From an uncultured Veillonellaceae bacterium (GTDB taxonomy: Bacteria; Bacillota; Negativicutes; Veillonellales; Dialisteraceae), in the NCBI GenBank assembly GCA_958439155.1, contig CAUBUJ010000069.1:1-8508 (forward strand): a DNA stretch of 8,508 nucleotides. The letters run 5' to 3'. A program made the translations under genes and the position numbers. Within the stretch, counting starts at the first letter, position 1. The number at the start of each line of letters is the position of its first letter. Of this stretch, positions 5,698-8,508 are shown one piece after another. Under the pieces are notes generated by a model, which was not told the DNA's origin, did not search any database, and saw only the letters and a program-made list of their open reading frames with translations.

Positions 5698-7086
5698 TCA
5701 GAAACGGCGGAGCATGGCTACCGCTTCCGAGATCCGTTCCACATAGGAGACGAAGATCCCTTCTGTAGGGACGGTGCTGAAAAAGGCGTCTGCCTCTTTT
5801 TTATTGCCCATGGGGAGGATGAAATGGTCCAGCTTCATCTTCATCGCCTCTTTGAGGCGGAGCCCGATATGGGATACAGGAAGCACGTCGCCGGTAAGCG
5901 CCACTTCCCCGATCGCCGCGGTACGCCCCGGGATGGGCGTTTCCCACTTGACCGACACCACCGACAGGGCCGCTGCCAGATCGGCGGCGGTTTCCCTCAC
6001 TTTGAAGCCCCCTGCTACATTGATATATACATCTTCCTGGGAGAAGGGGATTTTCGCCCGCTTTTCCAGCACGGCCAGAAGAATAATGAGGCGGTTGTAA
6101 TCGTAGCCCACGGAAATGCGCCGCGGCACAGCCAGCACGGAATGGACGGAGAGTGCCTGGATTTCCGCGAGAATCGCCCGCTGCCCCTCGAGGGCAGCTG
6201 CCACAATGCTTCCGGCGGTATCCTTGTTCCGGCTCTGGAGAAGGTACCCCGAAGGATCGGCGATCCCCCGGAGCCCTTCCCGCTCCATCACGAAAAGCCC
6301 TGTTTCCGACGTAGAGCCGAAACGGTTTTTCACCGGACGGAGCACGCGGAACTGGAAACTCCGGTCCCCTTCGAGGTAGAGCACCACATCCACCATGTGC
6401 TCCAGAATCCGGGGCCCTGCCAGATTTCCTTCCTTCGTCACATGGCCCACGATGAGCACGGTCATATGGTATTCCTTGGCAAGGCGCACCAGAAGCGCTG
6501 TGCAGTCCCGTATCTGCGCAGGACTCCCCATGGGAGACGCTGTGTCTGGAAGGAACATGGTCTGGATGGAATCGATCACGAGAACGGAGGGCTTCAACCG
6601 CTTCGCTGCGTCCATGATCTGTGTGAGGTCGACGCCGCTCATGACGTAGCACGACGCGCCGGGAATCCCCAGCCGGTCAGCGCGCATCTTGATCTGGAGC
6701 TCCGACTCTTCCCCGCTGGCATAGAGCACTTTTTCCGAAGCGTCCGCCACAGCGCGGCAGATCTGGAAAACCAGGGTCGATTTTCCGATGCCCGGTTCCC
6801 CGCCGAGGAGGATCACCGAGCCCCGCACCATGCCGCCGCCAAGGGGCCGGTCCACTTCCGGCATGTGGAGCGGGAGGCGCTCTTCCGCGCCCATATGGAC
6901 ATCGGACAGCGCCACCGGCCCGCGGGACTCGCCGAGAGAGGCTACCGGCGCCACCGCGGGAGACACTTTCCTTTCTTCCCTCTCTTCGAGGGTATTCCAC
7001 GCGCCGCAGGCGGTGCACCGTCCCAGCCACCGGGGAAATTCCGCCCCGCAGTTCGTGCAGACAAATTTAGTCCGTACTTTTGCCAT
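5698..7086 (-). CDS. radA: DNA repair protein RadA (Sms)
   Basis: This 462-residue protein is full length for RadA, a RecA-related ATPase that promotes branch migration at recombination intermediates in DNA repair and transformation. Domains in order: a zinc finger C10-x2-C13...C24-x2-C27, a RecA-like ATPase core with Walker A GGEPGIGKST (95-104) and Walker B LVIDSIQ (169-175), the RadA-specific KNRFG motif (253-257), and a C-terminal Lon-protease-like domain (about 290-462). No catalytic residue expected of RadA is missing. The ATG at 7086 is followed by the canonical start of the zinc finger and is preceded by a purine-rich GGGAAGGGAAG. It follows the zinc-ribbon gene by 36 nt with no terminator between, so the two are probably co-transcribed. 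Its position downstream of clpC matches Bacillus, where radA (sms) belongs to the ctsR-clpC operon. Here a terminator after clpC separates them. Confidence 0.97.
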   Translation of the reverse strand: MAKVRTKFVCTNCGAEFPRWLGRCTACGAWNTLEEREERKVSPAVAPVASLGESRGPVALSDVHMGAEERLPLHMPEVDRPLGGGMVRGSVILLGGEPGIGKSTLVFQICRAVADASEKVLYASGEESELQIKMRADRLGIPGASCYVMSGVDLTQIMDAAKRLKPSVLVIDSIQTMFLPDTASPMGSPAQIRDCTALLVRLAKEYHMTVLIVGHVTKEGNLAGPRILEHMVDVVLYLEGDRSFQFRVLRPVKNRFGSTSETGLFVMEREGLRGIADPSGYLLQSRNKDTAGSIVAAALEGQRAILAEIQALSVHSVLAVPRRISVGYDYNRLIILLAVLEKRAKIPFSQEDVYINVAGGFKVRETAADLAAALSVVSVKWETPIPGRTAAIGEVALTGDVLPVSHIGLRLKEAMKMKLDHFILPMGNKKEADAFFSTVPTEGIFVSYVERISEAVAMLRRF

Positions 7087-7101
7087 AGATTCTTCCCTTC
7101 C

Positions 7102-7128
7102 CCGTGAAGCGGCCTGCCGGCATCACGG
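7102..7128 (-). other. Intercistronic hairpin over the zinc-ribbon stop codon
   Basis: CCGTGA (7102-7107) and TCACGG (7123-7128) are perfect inverted arms around a GC-rich interior that can add GCC/GGC pairs. The upper arm contains the zinc-ribbon stop codon, and the lower arm ends beside the purine-rich radA ribosome site. No T-run follows, so it is not a terminator. It could tune radA translation or protect an mRNA end. Confidence 0.45.
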
Positions 7129-7587
7129 CTTCTCTCCTTTTCTTTCCCTGCGGCGGCGCCCGTGCCAGGCGGCGCAGCACTTACTGCAGCAGAAAATAGA
7201 CCTCCTGTCGTGGCTGTCTGTAATAACTACCTTTTTCCCGCAGTTCCGGCAGGTAAAGGTCCGCCGCTCAGCCTTTCCTTTTTTATGTTTTTTTGAATGT
7301 TTCCAGTACAGATTCTCACAGCGCTGGCTGCAGAATTTGGTCCGCATATCCAGTTCTTCCGTGACCCGCACTTCCTCTCCGCAGTGCTTGCAGAGAAATA
7401 CCCGGATCGCCGGCTTGTTCGGATTGGATATGATCGCTGTCCCGTCGAATGTTTTGCCGCCGTGTCGGTTGGCATAGCGGCAGCATGAAGGGCAACAGTA
7501 TTTCTGCCTTTTATGGCGCGCCGTGAACGCCTTCCCGCAAACCGGACATTTTTTCAGAGGGAGCCCCTCCTTTTTCTCTTCTGCCAC
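7123..7587 (-). CDS. Small triple zinc-ribbon protein of unknown function
   Basis: I do not recognise this 154-residue protein. It holds three similar metal-binding units, each CxxC followed after 13-16 residues by [FY]Cx3C: C14/C17 with C31/C35, C66/C69 with C86/C90, and C113/C116 with C133/C137. Units 1 and 3 carry extra cysteines (C32, C36, C134, C138). The linker 97-110 and the C-terminus (143-151, RRRRERK) are strongly basic, which suggests nucleic-acid binding. No UVR motif or kinase-related segment is present, so it is not McsA although it neighbours clpC. No signal peptide or membrane segment is seen. The GTG start at 7587 is chosen because AGGAG lies 5 nt upstream and a TATAAT lies about 67 nt upstream. 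A longer reading from ATG 7722 would begin within the clpC terminator and translate across that promoter. It is likely co-transcribed with radA. Confidence 0.75.
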   Translation of the reverse strand: MAEEKKEGLPLKKCPVCGKAFTARHKRQKYCCPSCCRYANRHGGKTFDGTAIISNPNKPAIRVFLCKHCGEEVRVTEELDMRTKFCSQRCENLYWKHSKKHKKGKAERRTFTCRNCGKKVVITDSHDRRSIFCCSKCCAAWHGRRRRERKGEKP

Positions 7588-7591
7588 AGAC

Positions 7592-7599
7592 TCTCCTTT
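7592..7599 (-). promoter_or_regulatory. Ribosome-binding site that sets the GTG start of the zinc-ribbon gene
   Basis: AAAGGAGA on the minus strand contains AGGAG 5 nt before the GTG at 7587. It is the best Shine-Dalgarno in the region and fixes the start inside the longer open frame. Confidence 0.75.
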
Positions 7600-7653
7600 C
7601 CGCCGGATCGTCCAGCCTCCTGCCGCAGGCAGGAAAAACCACCATTTCTTTAT

Positions 7654-7659
7654 ATTATA
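7654..7659 (-). promoter_or_regulatory. Candidate -10 box for the zinc-ribbon-radA unit
   Basis: A perfect TATAAT on the minus strand follows a run of six G and lies 26 nt past the end of the clpC terminator. It predicts a start near 7647 and a leader of about 59 nt. The -35 at 17-nt spacing (TGGTAC) is weak, so activation or a degenerate -35 is possible. Confidence 0.55.
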
Positions 7660-7684
7660 CCCCCCATTCTCTCTTCGTACCACG

Positions 7685-7719
7685 AAAAAAGGATCTCCCC
7701 TTTCGAGGAAATCCTTTTT
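7685..7719 (-). terminator. Rho-independent terminator after clpC
   Basis: On the minus strand AAAAAGGAT (7711-7719) pairs perfectly with ATCCTTTTT (7686-7694). Three more pairs lie inside the loop and the structure ends in a run of six T. It begins 15 nt past the clpC stop codon. Confidence 0.82.
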
Positions 7720-7734
7720 CATGCCAACTGAGCA

Positions 7735-8508
7735 TTATTCTGTTTTGAAAGTGAGCGCGCCCTTGTCATCGGTATCCACATGGAGCACTTTCTTGTCCTT
7801 GAAATCGCCTTTGAGCACCAGTTCGGAAATGGGGTCTTCGATTTCTTTCTGGATCACCCGTTTCAGCGGACGGGCGCCGTATTCAAAATCAGAACCATTT
7901 TCAATGAGATGGTCTTCCGCTTTTTCAGTGACATCCATGGTCATATGGAACTGTTCCAGTTTCTTCTGGACTCCTTTGAGGAGGAGTTTCACAATGCTCT
8001 TCAGATTGTCTCTGGACAGCGGATGGAACACAATGATTTCATCGATCCGGTTGATGAATTCCGGACGGAAGGCATGCTTCACGTCATCGAGGATGATTTC
8101 TTTTGCGTGTTCGAAGTCCTGTTCGGTCTTCTCCTTGCCTTCATCGGTCTTAAAGCCCATCTGTTTCATCTGGTCTTTGAGATGCATCGAGCCAAGGTTG
8201 CTGGTCATAATGATGACGCAGTTCGTGAAGTCCACCGTACGGCCCTGACCATCAGTGAGACGGCCGTCATCCAGTACCTGGAGGAGAATATTGAAGAAGT
8301 CTGCATGGGCTTTTTCCACTTCATCAAAGAGGATGACGCTGTAAGGATTACGCCGTACCTGATCGGTGAGCTGGCCCCCTTCTTCATAGCCTACGTATCC
8401 AGGAGGCGCTCCGACGAGACGGGATACTTCATGTTTTTCCATATACTCCGACATATCGAAGCGGATCAGCGCTTTCTCACTGCCGAAGAGGCATTCCGCC
8501 AGCGCTTT
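7735..8508 (-). CDS. clpC: ATP-dependent Clp protease ATPase subunit ClpC, C-terminal part
   Basis: The last 257 residues of a ClpC/ClpA-type AAA+ unfoldase are present. It feeds proteins to the ClpP peptidase in the cytoplasm and acts in stress and regulatory proteolysis. The frame is open to the window edge, so the start and the first ATPase ring lie outside. Visible in the second AAA+ domain are the pore loop GYVGY (37-41 of this fragment), Walker B with DEVEKAH (62-68), sensor 1 in IIMTSNLG, the arginine finger in FRPEFINRIDEIIVF, and sensor 2 in GARPLKRVIQ. The DMSEYMEKHEVSRLVGAPPG run (18-37) and the clpC-radA neighbourhood favour ClpC over ClpA or ClpB. A tail follows the small domain and ends ALTFKTE, with TAA at 7735-7737. 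A strong terminator follows, so it does not appear to read into the downstream genes at full strength. Confidence 0.93.
   Translation of the reverse strand, partial: KALAECLFGSEKALIRFDMSEYMEKHEVSRLVGAPPGYVGYEEGGQLTDQVRRNPYSVILFDEVEKAHADFFNILLQVLDDGRLTDGQGRTVDFTNCVIIMTSNLGSMHLKDQMKQMGFKTDEGKEKTEQDFEHAKEIILDDVKHAFRPEFINRIDEIIVFHPLSRDNLKSIVKLLLKGVQKKLEQFHMTMDVTEKAEDHLIENGSDFEYGARPLKRVIQKEIEDPISELVLKGDFKDKKVLHVDTDDKGALTFKTE

Noticed and set aside
5824..7107. 427-codon plus-strand frame opposite radA
   Set aside because: It is a shadow of radA, whose zinc finger, Walker motifs and KNRFG motif are certain.
7588..7722. N-terminal extension of the zinc-ribbon protein from ATG 7722
   Set aside because: The extension starts inside the clpC terminator and runs through a perfect TATAAT. 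The GTG at 7587 has a good Shine-Dalgarno and begins just before the first CxxC.
1..8508. tRNA, rRNA or riboswitch within the window
   Set aside because: No cloverleaf with a GTTCRA loop, rRNA-like stretch or known riboswitch core was noticed in the intergenic regions. T-box elements were considered before gltX, but there is only a 2-nt gap there.

Overview
The window is 8.5 kb of a bacterial chromosome that is almost entirely housekeeping DNA. Every supported gene lies on the minus strand, so transcription runs from high to low coordinates. In that direction the order is clpC (C-terminal part, cut by the window edge), a small triple zinc-ribbon protein, radA, a yacL-type PIN/TRAM membrane protein, a fused ispDF, gltX, and a family 9 (heptosyltransferase-like) glycosyltransferase. 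The order clpC-radA-yacL-ispD-ispF-gltX is the classic Firmicutes arrangement known from Bacillus subtilis. A heptosyltransferase-type enzyme beside it suggests a Firmicute with an outer membrane and LPS, that is the Negativicutes (Veillonellaceae-like). This placement is inference from gene order and content. The base composition looks moderately GC-rich by eye and was not computed.

The region divides into four likely transcription units. (1) 8508-7685: the clpC end and its intrinsic terminator. (2) 7659-about 5640: a promoter with a perfect TATAAT, the zinc-ribbon gene with a GTG start, then radA 36 nt later. (3) 5518-1662: a candidate extended -10 promoter, then yacL, ispDF and gltX packed tightly (ATGA overlap, then a 2-nt gap), closed by a strong terminator. 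(4) 1175-13: the glycosyltransferase with its own TATAAT. The genes cover protein quality control (ClpC), recombination and repair (RadA), isoprenoid precursor synthesis (IspDF), tRNA charging (GltX) and envelope glycan synthesis. Co-location does not imply one shared pathway.

Two non-coding stretches exceed 200 bases. The gap at 1147-1702 holds the most unusual DNA in the window: a cluster of degenerate 7-nt tandem repeats organised as two direct modules and one inverted module. The gap at 5448-5697, where Bacillus carries disA, holds an 11-bp perfect inverted repeat, a pair of imperfect direct repeats and a likely promoter. No tRNA, rRNA, CRISPR array, transposase or phage gene was seen. 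I found no strong case for a wholly new multi-gene system. The heptad-repeat island and the triple zinc-ribbon protein are the items most worth following up.
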